Below, piece by piece: positions 43,694-56,045 of a stretch of 64,000 nt of DNA. The position numbers were made by a program, and so were the translations under genes. The notes beneath the pieces were generated by a model. The model saw only the letters and a list, made by a program, of their open reading frames with translations. It was not told the origin of the DNA and searched no databases. How positions within the stretch are numbered: position 1 is the first letter of the stretch; the number at the start of each line of letters is the position of its first letter. This DNA is from Ixodes scapularis. Its lineage: Eukaryota; Arthropoda; Arachnida; Ixodida; Ixodidae. The DNA is taken from assembly GCF_016920785.2 (NCBI RefSeq), contig NW_024609839.1, positions 21,825,085-21,889,084 on the forward strand, in the 5' to 3' direction.

Positions 43694-46600
43694 ATGATAA
43701 TAATAATCAATCAATCAATCAATGTTTTTACTGAAGTGCCCAGGAACAACCTTGCGGTCTTGGTACGGGTGCACTCAGGAAACATGAAAAACTTAACACT
43801 ACACACAACAAACAAACAGTAAACAATAAAAAGGCTTAAAACAGATCACAAAGCGAGAGTATAAAATTTGGTTCTGAGCAACTTAATCAAGTGCAAAAAA
43901 TGGTAAACAAATTTTAGGTGAGGACCTTTAGCGCTTTGATGAACTCCGGTGTGTTATTGTTAAATATATCAATAGTATCTGTAAAAGAGGAGTTGTAGGT
44001 GTGCCCAATTCTTGACACGGGGTCGTGAAGATTAATTGTGCGAGCATTGTAGAAGGATTATTTTGTCGTGTTGTTTTTACGGGAATTTTCAAAAGTACAT
44101 TTAAGATCAGTGATGTGCGGTCAGTGATGCCATGAATAAGTTTTTAAAGAAATAGGATATCGGCATGTTCTCTCCTACGCCGCTGGGTGGGCAGTGCCAA
44201 GCTATGTTCAACTGGGACTGCTGGATCACCGTTTGAGGTAGACGCATTGTACGACGAGAAACGATGTCTGTAGATACATAAAACCTTATTCTGAACACGT
44301 TCGATCCTGGCCGAATTTGTCGCGCAGATTCCATTCCAAACAACAGATTCATACTCGACGTGTGGTCGACAAAAAACACTGTACAGTGTGACAAAAGTAG
44401 TAGGGTTATTAAACTCTTTACTAATGCGGCACGTAATACCAAGCGTGCGTAAAGCTGAGCTCACAATATGATCAACATGACTCGAAAAGCGTAATGTACT
44501 ATCAAATTCAACTCCAAGGGCTTTGATTTAATTCACACGTGCCAAAATAACTGACTGAATGTCATAAGAGAATATGATCTTATGTGTATTTCGACTGGAG
44601 GACATGACTTTCGTTTTAGAACTATTTAGTTCTAAGGCATTCTGATCGCACCAGTTTTCAAAAGCATATATATCATTTGTAGTAAAAAACAGTCGCGTTC
44701 GTCTCGTACTTCTATAAACATTAATGCCATCTGCATATTGTAGAAAGGAGGGGTGACGGATCACAGCCGAAAAATCATTCACAAAAACTGAAAACAGAAG
44801 GGGGCCGAGAACGAAACCTTGAGGTACACCCGTCGTAGCCTGATAAGCAGCAGAGGAATGACCATTGGAGCTGACAAAACACATTCTATCAAGCAAGTGA
44901 CTTTTGGGCAATAAAAGTAACGAACTGTGGACGTCAAGCTTTGACAGCTTTGCTAGCAGCACGTCGTGATTTACAAATCGAACGCTTTGCTTAAGTCAAA
45001 GTAAATTCCATCAAGTTTGCCTCTATTAGAGATGACTTAAGCAACAGTTGACATGAAACAGGTGAGGTTAGTTGTGGTTGAGCGACCCGCCATAAAACCA
45101 TGTTGGCTGGGGATGAGAAAATGTTTCAGCTTGAACGACAATATTTTGTGCAAAGTTGTTGCGAAGAGTTTTGAAAATGTACAAAGAAATATAGGCCTGT
45201 AATTTGAGACGCTTGTTCTTGAACCGGACTTATGTACGGGTACAACAAGTGCTGTTTTCCACAAGACGGCAAACACTTCAGTTTTAGAGCGCAGCTCTTA
45301 GGCGCAAGCTTCTGGCTTGAGCGGCGTCGCCGTAAGGTCACGTAACCCCCAGGTCCCGTGACCCCCCCAGGTCACGTGACCCCCCAGGTCACGCGACCCC
45401 CAGGCCACGTGACCCTACAGGTCACGTGACACCCCAGGTCACGTGACACCCCAGGTCACGTGACACCCCAGGTCACGTGAACCCTCAGATCACGTGACCC
45501 CCCAAGGTCACGTGACCCCCTGACGTCACACGAACCTATCCCTCAGTACGCTTCCATCCTCCTCCTCAAGAGCTGCGCTCAAATCGGGCGTGACTGGGAA
45601 TTGTAAACGGCTTTCATTTTTTTACGCAGTTTTTAAAAATGTGTACCAAAATAGGGATAAATATTGCGCTACAGGCCTTCAATAGAATCGACGGGATGCC
45701 GTCATGGCCAGAGGACAAAGACGGCTTCATCTTCTTTACACACTCATGTAAGAGCTCCTCATCAAAAAACGCAATACAGGTTGCATTCCTAGATGCAGCT
45801 GGCGCGGTGTTAATGGGAGAGTTCGGTTGATGCCTAAATGCGGACTGAAGGTGGTGGGCGAAAATTTCGCAAACATCTGTGGTTGACTTTTCCTGAGTTC
45901 AGCAATGTGATCCCCCCCCCTTTTTTTGTCTTTGATCGAGACAGAACATATTTCCAAAATTCCATGGAATTTAAAGTTAAATGCAACTCAACAGAATTAA
46001 CGTACCTCTGACGATCACGCCTCATAACTTCCCTGCATGAAGACCATAGACGCCTAAATTCTTATTTCCATCCAGGGAGACTGTTCTCTTTCAATTTTCT
46101 GTGAGCGTGCCACTTCTTATTCATTAATCTGCGTAATTCACGTGAAAACCAAAAGGGAAACCTGGAACCTGCGGTTCTTCGTAACGGGTTAAACTGGTGC
46201 ATCCCTTCTCGAACGATGCGTCTGAGCTCACGAACCTGTTCATCAGCGTCAGTGCACTGATTGATCAATTACCAATCGTAATCGGCAAAATAGTTGTATA
46301 AACCAACGTAATCTCCAGCGGAAAAATTGTGACTAGTCACATTAGAATGGCTCCGTAAACAACGCCTCATGCGCTCTCCAAGACCTACTACGATCTCCAG
46401 AAGGGGGGGGGGGGGTGATATCTGTCAGGTGGAACTAAACTTAAGTCACACTCAGCTATACGTATACCATCTAAATCTGAGAAACAGAAATCAAGCATGT
46501 TTCCCTGGCAATTCGGAATACAATTATTTGCTTTGAATTCGTAAATGATACAAAGTTAAGTAAGAATGTCGATTTCTGAGCAAGGTAGTAATTATTAGAA

Positions 46601-46980
46601 GAGGCTGAGGCTGTTTCCCAGCTTATACTGGGGACATTGAAATCACCAAGAACAATAAATATGAATTTGTCTAGGGCACTAGTTCTACTTTCAATAGCAA
46701 GAAGACACTGGCGAAATTCATCAGGAGAGGTGTCGGGCGACAAGTAGGATGCGCCAAGCAGAATGTGTTCACCATTCACACTTTGCAGTTCCATCCGCAC
46801 TGACTCAAGCAATGTCACCAGGTTAGGAAGTCTTATGCATGATAATTAAGCATCAACTGCCATCAAAACGCCTCCCCCCGTCTTTTTCTTATTGGAGAAT
46901 TCGCGATAACGTCGAAATGCCGTAAAATTTAATCCAAGTTTCAGTGAGAAAAATAATAGAATCAGCAGTAAACGTGACGC
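43694..46980 (-). mobile_element. LINE copy C, 5'-truncated in the endonuclease, with insertion
   Basis: It begins inside the endonuclease at LTETWIKFYG (about 46950). FIFIVLGDFNVPSISWE (46670-46620), a linker FPFWFSRELRRLMNKKWHAH, and RT parts follow, including HDGIPSILLKACSAIFI (45700-45650), WKTALVVPVHKSGS, GVPQGFVLGPLLFSVFVNDF and YADG in place of YADD (44726-44737). The C-terminus and 3' UTR end in (TTGA)n at 43706-43722. An element-family copy (45286-45626) splits the RT. Confidence 0.85.
45286..45626 (+). mobile_element. hairpin-ended palindrome-core element, copy 5, inside LINE RT
   Basis: The 5' end AGAGCGCAGCTCTTAGGCGC leads to a shortened GCTTGAGCGGCGTCGCC module and about 11 units of GGTCACGTGACCCCCCA. 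The 3' end AAGAGCTGCGCTC is followed by CGTGACTGGGAATTGTAAACGGCTTTCATTTTTTT. The word CAGTTTT occurs on both sides (45279-45285 and 45627-45633) and may be the target duplication. LINE RT coding continues on each side. Confidence 0.85.
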
Positions 46981-47135
46981 TAGAAAAAAATAATAATAGT
47001 AAAAATACTATTAATAATAATAATAAAGTTATGCTTACGCATGCAGTTCATTTGATAGTGAGGCGGGTCTGTCAAAGTCAGACAAAATGCTTGTTGACAA
47101 GAAACCACAGTTCGTGATAGAAAGCGTCCCCACAC

Positions 47136-48348
47136 CAGTGTTGTACACGTTCCTCAAGAAAAGGAACGAAAGCTCGTTCCTCGTTCCTTCTGATTTTTGG
47201 AACGCGTTCCCGTTACAAGTTACACCTGTGAAAAAGGAACTCGTTCCCGTTACAGTTTAAAAAATGGAACGTATCGTTAAATATACGTTACATTTGTATT
47301 TTGCTAACTACTATATTTAGTATATTCAAGCAGAGTTTTTTTATCTATCCCATTAGCATTCAACATACGAGTTTGTATGTCGTTATGGATGGGCAACAGG
47401 AGAAGAATACAAGCGGAGGCAGGGTTTCATTTGTTGATATATTCAAGTTAAAAATCTCAGCTTTTAACCATATGCATGTTTGTAGTGGACGATTCAGACG
47501 AGCCGAATGTACTTTTACCCAACATTGTACGAGCGTTTTACAGCAACCTCACACGTTTCAATTGAGCAAAGTCCCTTGTTCGAACTTCAACAGTTGCTTC
47601 TCGATGTTGCTGTCTGCAAGACGAGCAAGTCGAGGAGAGGGTAGGGCTTTTGGAAGGTCAGTCTTAAAAACTACAAATACCTCTTTATGAGGTTGGCTTT
47701 GTTTATTTTGAAGGTTTGGGGGGGGGGGGGGAAGAATTTTTGTTTCTTGGGGGGGGGGGGGGAGTATTTTTTAAGTGACCGATGTTCGGGATACAAGGGT
47801 GCGTTCGATGTCTGGCAGTCTGTGATCTTGTTGTAACTGTAGGCCTCGTTATGGAAGTTCACAAGTGGCTGTAGTCGGCCTTAGATTTCTGGGTGTATGA
47901 GGATTCGTGGAACCAAAGAAAGTAGTTGAGCTTGAAAAAACCCTCTTTCTTTGTCTTTCCTACGACTAGAAGCCTTGCTTTTTGTACCGCAGTTTCGGGC
48001 ACTCAAAAAGAATCAATGTCCATTAGCTCTCCTGCACCGGAATGTCTTAGCAAGCGAGGACCACACAAAATAATTCACAAGATTAGTAGCCAAAAAGGTA
48101 ACGAGATCCTGCACTTCATAAAGATATTGTTTTTGTACTTTCAAAATTTACCTGTTCGAAACAAAATAAAGATTTCTCCACTGGACGAAAAAAGGAACGC
48201 CGTTACTCTTTCCGTTCCCGTAAAAATGTAACGCGTTCCCGTTCCAGTTCCATCGATGCAAAATGGAACGGCGGTGTTCCTTCGTTCCTCCTAAAAGGAA
48301 CGCGTTCCAGGAACGCCGTTCCTTGGAACGCCGTTCCGTACAACACTG
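47136..48348. mobile_element. 1.2-kb hAT element with perfect 8-bp TSD
   Basis: CCCCACAC flanks both ends (47128-47135 and 48349-48356). The TIRs begin CAGTGTTGTAC, and the subterminal regions are rich in GGAACG / GTTCC repeats (47150-47270 and 48180-48340). The interior contains two G runs (about 47717-47730, 47749-47762) and no recognisable transposase. Confidence 0.88.
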
Positions 48349-48489
48349 CCCCACACACGTAAAGTTCCAAGTTCATCATACATCAAATATACGCTGTGAT
48401 ACAAAAAATGATGGCCACACAGACACATGCACATATACAGCACAGCCGAAAAGTTGCACTATTACATCGGAGCACTTGCTTAAGTTTTT

Positions 48490-49938
48490 TAGCAAGTCCA
48501 CAATGTAAACATCGTCCGGTAGGCTATTAAATATAAGGGGAACATAAGAATTTGAATTTTTTTTCCGTACTTTGTAACAACAAAAGACATTTCATAGCGC
48601 TCGTGTGCCGAAGCGATCTTGACAAGGCATGGGGGGTTCGTTGAAATTATCATACCAGAAGTGTTTCAATACAACGATCTGCACCAATAAAGAGTTCACC
48701 AACGGCAAGCCCAAGACTGGTATCATCTCCATAAGCAATGCTTTTAAGTATTAATTTTAATATTGAATAAATTTTTCGACTCCATCATCCTGGACTGTGA
48801 CCCAAAATAGTTATTTCGTAACGCAAAATACTGTGTGCCGAAGAGTGAGCTATTGTGTTTTTTGTTGAATAAGGTATTAAAGACCTGGTATTACACAGTA
48901 AACAAGATACATTTGTCAGTCGTTTACAAAGTTTTGACAGATGAGAATTTTCCGACAAATCGCATTCAAATTGAATTTTTAAATTATTAACTTGATCTAC
49001 ACGAGATATGGGACAACAGTTACAAGATGTACAAAGAGAGGTATGCATATAGAGAGGATGATTGGGCGTTAACACCTTAAGAGGATTTCAAAAGCAGACA
49101 AGCTGAGTTTTAGATGCATTAATCGTAAGACAATTTGTATTAAACCAGTCATGAATTTGACAAGTTTCCTTTTGGAGTAAAGCCATTGCTTCAGGATAAT
49201 CAAGATGTTTCGAAAGTAAGACACTGTCATCCGCGTATTGGAACAATTTAGATGTTGAAACTGAGTTGGACATATCGTTTACAAAAATGTTAAAAAGAAG
49301 AGGTGACAAACCGTAACCTTGGAGAACCCCAGCTTTTAAGGCAACTAAGGAGCTTCAACTATTACCTATAGAAACTAGTTGTGTTCTCCCAGTAAAAAAG
49401 TTGCGGAGAAGAGAAAGAATGTGCCGCGCAATCCAATGTTTTGTAATTTCTTCGGTAAAATGTTTGACTCACTGTACTGAATGCCTTTGCTACATCAATA
49501 AAACACGCGCAAGCAACCTGATGCCATCTCGAACGCTAGATGCTATTCGTCTGCAAAATCGTCCCAAAGTAGCTGGGTTCCATGTCCGCTGAAAGACCCA
49601 GATTGATTGGGCGATAAAATATTAAAGCGATTAAGAAAGGCCGTCATAGTTTTAAAAATATGTTTTTCTAGGATTTGGACAATACAAGGCAAAACAGATA
49701 TTGGTCGATAATTGTCAAGTTTTTTGTGCTCTCCTCCCTTAAATACTGGCTTCACTAGTGCACTTTTCAAATCAACGGGGATCATCCCGGAAGAAATAAA
49801 ACCCTTTAACATGTGCAGGTGCACAAGTTTTAAAGAATCATAATTTCGGAGCACATCATTTAAGCTGATGCCATCGATACCAGGTGTCTTGTTACTTTTG
49901 AAACTATGAAGCGAGGTTCGTAGATCAAGTTCAGACAT
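48490..49938 (-). pseudogene. LINE reverse transcriptase, copy B
   Basis: Motifs in order: LHSFKSNKTPGIDGISLNDV, LVKPVFKGG, LDNYRPISVLPCIVQILEK, SPLLFNIFVNDMSNSVSTSK and FQYADDSVLLSKHLDY, with the catalytic YADD kept (49226-49237). A thumb and C-terminal region follows. Frameshifts lie between 49540 and 49310 and near 49085. Domain order and motifs fit a Jockey/CR1-type RT. Confidence 0.85.
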
Positions 49939-50699
49939 TTGGGGAAGGAATGCCGAGGAACATTTGAAACTAGAAAATCTGCCGTAAACATAGCATCGTC
50001 ACGAGCTACTCCAGAAAATGTAGCGAAGAACTTATTCAAATCCTCTACAAGTTTGTCGTATTGTTACCAAACAGTTTCTCAAGGAAGGCATCAATCAATC
50101 TCTTAACACCCGTTCCTCTTAATTGGTGTACCAAACTCCAAGTCAGTAAAATGTTTGATCTCGCTTTAAAAAATTACCACGAAAGCATTTTCTTTTTGAT
50201 GATCAAAAAAAGTGCCGTTACACGATTTCGCACACTACGGAATTCTTTTTTCAAGTTGGTATTAGTTGGAGATCGCCGAAATTTAGCCCATGAAACATCT
50301 TTATAGCGGATAGTTGGCAAAGTATCACTCGTTAATCATTCTTGTTCGCTTCGACGCCACCTCAGAGTGATAACCTTTTTTGATATGTCCTTGAAGTAGT
50401 CGAATTGATCTCTAAACCTACAGTAAACTTCATCAAAGTCTTAAATGAAGAGTACACTATTCTAATAATAGGTTTTAACCAACTTATCAAATCTTATTCT
50501 ATCAGTTATTTCCAGTGTTTTGTTATCGCTTCTGTTGATTTCATCGTGAGTTAGGATGCAAGTTGACACGCCACAAGGTAATGGTCGGCGAATTTTTGCT
50601 CTATTACGGCCGATTTTACAAAATATACGGAGCGCGTAGGCTTATATGATACAGAAACGTGGTCACAAGATGATCATGCAAAAGTTCTTCTCGAGCTGG

Positions 50700-51132
50700 A
50701 TCTAAAATGAGTTAGTTCCTCCAGGCTAAAATGCGCTAAAAGATTGAGAGTCACAAACTTGGCGCGTTGAAGCAAATCAAAGTTGAAATCACCTACTAAA
50801 CAGATGTCGACATACTGAAAAACTGAAAGCTACTAAGTGTATGCTTAGGTTCTAAAAATCTTAAAGGGTCACCTGAAGGGCGTCTGTAAAAAGCTAATAA
50901 AATCAAGGACCACTTATAATTCCATAGCCTCATAGACAGAGACGCAACGGCAAAACTCTACATCAAGTATTTCAGTACAACACAAGTCTTTAACAAATAT
51001 TGTAATTCCTCCTCCACGACCAACCGGCCGTGTTAGAAAAAATGATTTATACCTCGGTATCCGGAACTCATTACAAAAATCGTCTTTAACATTGATCTCT
51101 GTTAGCACAAAAACGTCAAATAGTGATGACAT
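50700..51132 (-). pseudogene. LINE AP-endonuclease fragment, copy B
   Basis: The minus frames show VFVLTEINVKDDF, GRGGGITIFVKD and, farther on, VGDFNFDLLQRAK (about 50798-50760). These correspond to the E-T, G-G-G-[IV] and G-D-F-N motifs of LINE apurinic endonucleases. A frame change separates the parts. Confidence 0.8.
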
Positions 51133-51249
51133 ATTTTTTACAGTTATTACAAACTGGTCCCAATATTTACGAAAACTCCTAATATTTCCATGTAAGAAGC
51201 CAAGAGTACAATCACTAACTGGTTCCGAGAAACGTTAAAACGGAGAAAA

Positions 51250-52042
51250 ATCTGAACATTGACAAAACTGTACTTCCATTATTTGACGCCAATGTTATGC
51301 ACTGTAGAAAATCCATGTATCTCAAGATTTGAGAGACGACTGTACTGGTTACTATCGTTCAGCTCTTCTTGCAGGTGCTCGATGGTCTGAAACTGCTCCG
51401 TTACACGGTTCTTAGTAATGTGGTCTCCTCGCGGAGCTCTGTTATCGCGGTTTGGTTGGTAGTGGTTGTAGGCAGCAGAGAGTCGTAGCGAGCCGACCGA
51501 AAGTCTACAGCCTCCTGAACCTCCCTTACTGCGGATTTCAGGCTCTCGACTACCGGCTTCAATGTAAGGTGTTGATTCATCTGAGTTGGTAAGTCGAGGA
51601 GGGTGTCAACGTTGGCTTTCAGGGAGATGTGACACTCTAGTTTAGCTACCAGAGATGGAAACTCTTCCGTAGCAGCAGGAGATGCTCACTGTGACGAGCT
51701 AGCTTCACTTCGAGACTCATTCCCGCTATGTTGTAGTCGGCACACACGACAGCGCCAGACCTCTCGTTTTCCAACACCCATGGTCTTGAATGTATTTTCC
51801 GCAACACCGGAGCAAAGCTTCCCAAGATGATACGATGTTCTGCACTCGGTGCAGGCCATGCAGCGATCATCGTTCACAATCTTCTCGTGACATTCAGCAC
51901 ACTTGAGCGTATAAGACATTGCACACGCGCAGAAGGGAAAGATGTGAAATGCTGTACTCCCGTGCCAAGTGCGTCGCCCTGATGTGTTGGGCAGGCTGGC
52001 GCGAGATGCTTTGCTCACCCTGGAGATCGTCGTTACAGGCAA
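51250..52042 (-). pseudogene. LINE ORF1 with PHD-like zinc finger, copy B
   Basis: The minus strand encodes LKCAECHEKIVNDDRCMACT, then YHLGKLCSGV and WRCRVC, with C-x2-C spacing typical of a PHD finger. A Ser-rich linker ends at an in-frame TGA (51686-51688). The same frame then continues with KLECHISLKANVDTLLDLPT and a helical region. After a frameshift comes EELNDSNQYSRLSNLEIHG, the ORF1 FP-like motif. PHD-bearing ORF1 proteins occur in several arthropod LINEs. Confidence 0.8.
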
Positions 52043-52164
52043 GAAAACTAGAGCACAACCGACGTTCTAGAAGCCGAGCCGGGCGAAGAGGCAAAGTCAC
52101 TTAGGCCTACTATTCAGTTCCACAGTCAAGTCCAGTTACACAAATCTAGAAGTTTCACTTCTGG

Positions 52165-55100
52165 TTTGATAAAAATAATACTCAAATATAACAATAAAAT
52201 ATAATAAGAATAAATTTCTCCATAAAGGAGAGTACAATCAAGGCACAGTGCAGGCTCGCCGAAGCCATCATGGGCTTGTGCGGCCAAACCAGCTATGTAA
52301 TTGCATAAAAATGAAGGTATCAGTTCTAGATAAAAAAGCTAAATTGTCACCAAGTTTTTACAGCAGTTCCAACGGCATACTTAAACTCACCCCTCTCCCC
52401 CTCAAAAAAAAAAGAATAAACTTTTGAGTCAGAAAATTAAAAAAAAGCGCACACACACAACGCATTAGCCTCACTTTCCGCCATTGAAAGTAGCAGAAAA
52501 TCTTGTCCAGTTCTGGCAACACGGAAGATCCAGATGACTTCCTTTGTTGCCATAAAAGAAAAGAAAATCCATCATAAAACAAGCAAAAACATACAAAAAA
52601 TGCATCAATGCAGATTGTTGGTCTAGTTGGTACTTGCACTTGTTAAAACAAAATGCTGTAAATAAAACTAATGAAATACTCACAACGGTTCGTCGGTCAT
52701 ATCAAAACGTCGAAGCGCTCTTCTGAGCTTTCTTCTTGAGGTAAAATCACATAAGCTGGGAGGTAGGTAACTAAACATTTGAGCCACATAGATCGACCGC
52801 ATATTTTTACCATAGCGTGTATGGTAAGCGGGAACAAAGAACTTTGATATTTTTCGTAATTGTTTCATATTCTGTCGAAGAGTTTTAAAATCATCCTTCC
52901 AGTAGTGTTCAAGCACGACTGATTCAAGAAACAAAAATTGCAGATTTGGCATGGAAAAAGCCTGAAAAAGAGCGTGATCTGAGGATGCAGATTTATGCTT
53001 AATATTTTGTGAGATTTGTTTTAGAATTGTATTTATCTTGGCCTGCCGCAATCCAAAGCACTTGCCAAATATTGTTACGCCGTATCGGAGTGTACCATAA
53101 ACTAATGTGTGAGGTATGAGCTTCCTGAGTTAAAAGATAGAAACGTTTTGTTATGATATAATAAGCAGGAAGGGCTTCTTAATTTGGAACAGAGTTTTGA
53201 TAGGTGTGAGTAGCAGGAGAAATCCTGCAACTTACGTGATTACTAGGTGCATGAACCATACACCTAGTTCATACACAGTGTATGAACAAAGTAGGGACAC
53301 ATTGGCATGGGACACTGAGACGTATGCAGTAAAAGAATAATATTTAGGTTAACAACTTTAAAAGGGGTTGCGAAAACAGACAAGCTTAGTTTTCGAAATA
53401 TTTATAATAATTAGATTATTCGCAAACCAGTTCATTAGCTTTGAGGCAGTCTGGGAGTCCTGCATATGAGATATTGCTGTCCAGCAAAAGAGTATCGTCC
53501 GCGTATTGATAAATGATACAGTTTGAAACAGATAAACTCATGTCATTAACATAAATATTGAAAAGTAATGGTGAAAGGACTTAACTTTGTGGAACCCCCG
53601 CTTTTAAGGAAACTTTGATGTTCTGCATGCCATTGATGGAAACAAGCTGCGATTGACCACAGAGAAAATTATTTAACAGAGATAAGAATGGTCCCCAAAA
53701 CCCGATAGAGGAAAGCTTTTGAAGCAAAGTAGAATGGCACACCGTGTCAAATGCCTTGCTGTCATCTAGAAAACCTGCGCAGATAAATAAGTTGTGATCA
53801 AAACCAAAATTGAAATCGTCTGATCGAGAGTGATTAAAAAAGAGATTGTGTCCCACGTTTCGGCACAAAACCGTATTGGGACTGCGATATTATGTTATAT
53901 CTTTCGATATAAGAAGACATAATTGTATAAATATACTTTTCCAGGATTTGAGCAAGACACGGAAGAATAGATATTGGTCGGTAGTGTTCAACCAGGTTAC
54001 GTTTGCCACCCTTGAAAAGACGTTTAACAGTGGAGGTTTTTAATCCTGTAGGAATGACACCCGACTCTATTTTTCCGTTAAGCATGAGTAGAAGTGTGTC
54101 TTGTATGTGCCTAAAATTTCTTCGGATGTCGCAGAGGTGAATTCCCTCATACCCTAATGATTTTCGAGGTTTGATACTTGATATTATAGACTCCAGCTCG
54201 AACAGGGGGTACGACCCCGCGTAGTTCAATAATCAGCGACCATGATCTATCAAAGTTGAACTTCGATGCGCAGAATTGCTTTTGAAAATATATTGACGCT
54301 TAGCCGAGCGAATAAGCGCGCTTACTCTGTTCCGAAGAGTTCAGAGTTCAGCTTGAAGGTTAGAGTTATGAGGTGAGCACCGGCTTCGTCTCCAGGCTAT
54401 TTCTTTAAGTTGTATAGCAGATAATATATCCTTATTTAACCAACGTGTATTTAAATTTCGTTGTTTGCGAAGAATTACTTTCTTTGAGGATTTTGAAAAC
54501 CGCTTATACAGCTGCACAAAACGGAGGTATATATCTGAAGGTGTAACAGATTGCTGAAAAGCATTCCAGTCGTAATTAGAGACAAAGTTGTCAAACATTT
54601 GAGGATTAGCAATTGCAGCCCAATGAATCTTGTTAGAAACTGTAGTCAGCGTATCAGGGGGGAATTCTAGATGGCATGCAACAAAATAGTGGTCTGATAA
54701 TTTTCAGTGATGACTGCTGCTTTTGTTTTGAAGGACGCCGATCTCAGATTGATGTGGTCGATAGACGCGATTACAAGTTTGTTTCCTAAAAGTTCCTTTC
54801 TTGTTTGGACTAGGACTTCTGGTTTAATGCCATGATCTGCTAGAAGTGTCAGATATTAACAAACTAGAGCCATTGAAGGGTTCAGTAAGTCAATATTTAA
54901 GTTCCCGACGAAAGATAAAAAAGCTGTTGGCGGCAAAGTTTGCAGACTGTTCGGGAGGTCACAAAGAAAATCTGCAGCTTTTTCCGAAGGTGGTCTATAA
55001 AATGTGCATAGATAGAGGTAATAGGAAGAATTAATTATATGCAAAGCTTTTGACTCAGCTGAGTGGAGTGTTAACTGAACTTCCGTAAGATATATCGTGT

Positions 55101-55300
55101 TCTTGAGGAAGATCACAATACCACCTCCGTGCTTATTTTCGCGGGTGTAGAAGGCACTTTTGAAGCCTGGTAAAGTGAATTGCCAAAATATCAACAATTG
55201 GAAGGACAGAAATAATAGCAAGTTGAAATTCATCCCAGTGCTTCCGAATACTTCTAATATTTACGTGGAAAAAAGTAAAAGTACGACACGAGGTGGGCTT
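52165..55300 (-). mobile_element. LINE copy J, 5'-truncated
   Basis: Endonuclease (55233-54856) with HGGGIVIFLKN and a changed GDFN box (VGNLNIDLL); linker (54598-54341, NTRWLNKDI); RT (54229-53581) with LVEHYRPISILPCLAQILEK; and SNCIIYQYADDTLLLD (YADD at 53494-53505). The C-terminal region is at 53051-52680 (VEHYW-type block, YGKNMRSIYVAQMFSYLPPS). The AT-rich tail is near 52165-52215. The right end abuts an element-family copy at 55329. Confidence 0.84.
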
Positions 55301-55328
55301 GAAGGTGTCTATACAGGACTCTATGTTT

Positions 55329-55758
55329 TTAGAGCGCAGCTCTTAGGCGCCCGTTTCCGACTTGAGCTGTTTCGGCGTCGCCGTCGCCGTCGCCGTCGGC
55401 GTAACCGCGAGCCCCCCCCCCCCCCCTAGGACCTCGGGAGGACCTTGGGAGGACCTCGGGAGGACCTCGGTTTGCTTCAGGAGGACCTCTGGAGGACCTC
55501 GGGTATCTTCGGTGACTTCATGCAGTTCACGAGACCCCTCCCCCAGGTCACGTGACCCCCCCCCCCCCCCGAGGTCACGTAACCCCACCCCCCCCTCCCC
55601 GAGGTCTCGTGACACCCCTCCCCGAGGTCTCGTGACACCCCTCCCCGAAGTCACGTGACCCCCTCCCCCACCCCCCCCCTCAGTACCCTTCTCTCCTCCT
55701 CAAGAGCTGCGCTCTAATTCGGCGTTACAGGGAGTTGTAAACGGCTTTCACTTTTTTT
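55329..55758 (+). mobile_element. hairpin-ended palindrome-core element, copy 6
   Basis: The 5' end TTAGAGCGCAGCTCTTAGGC is followed by GCCCGTTTCCGACTTGAGCTG and (CGTCGC)n. The core is GGAGGACCTCGG tandem units (55430-55505), then GAGGTCACGTGACCCC units with long C runs. The 3' end CAAGAGCTGCGCTCTAATTC (to 55717) is followed by the GGCGTTACAGGGAGTTG..CGGCTTTCAC tail. ORFs on both strands here are repeat artefacts. Confidence 0.87.
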
Positions 55759-55999
55759 TAGCTGGAAACAATCCGTCATCGTGGCCTAAGCAATTTTATC
55801 CAATGCACCTACGTCAGTACTGGGAATGGGTCGAAAGCTCTGGCTTTGTTTTGCAAAGATTTCACCATGCCGCACCCATAGGAATTCGAAACACTTTTCT
55901 CTTCCTCTTGGTCTTTCCATCCAGAATTGCTTCCAATTTGCCTGTGTGAGATTGCCATATTGAAGTATATTTTTGGATGGGAATCATCAGTAGGTAAGG

Positions 56000-56045
<46 letters not shown>

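Larger units (their letters stand above)
46985..52160 (-). mobile_element. LINE copy B, near full length, with hAT insertion
   Basis: On minus the order is ORF1 (52042-51250), endonuclease (51132-50700), RT (49938-49088), a C-terminal block with VTKYGKKIQ..NSLPDDVYIV (48620-48490), and a 3' UTR. The UTR is interrupted by a hAT element and ends at an AAT-rich tail (46985-47027). About 3.9 kb without the hAT. Reading frames are broken in several places, but the order is complete. Confidence 0.85.
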
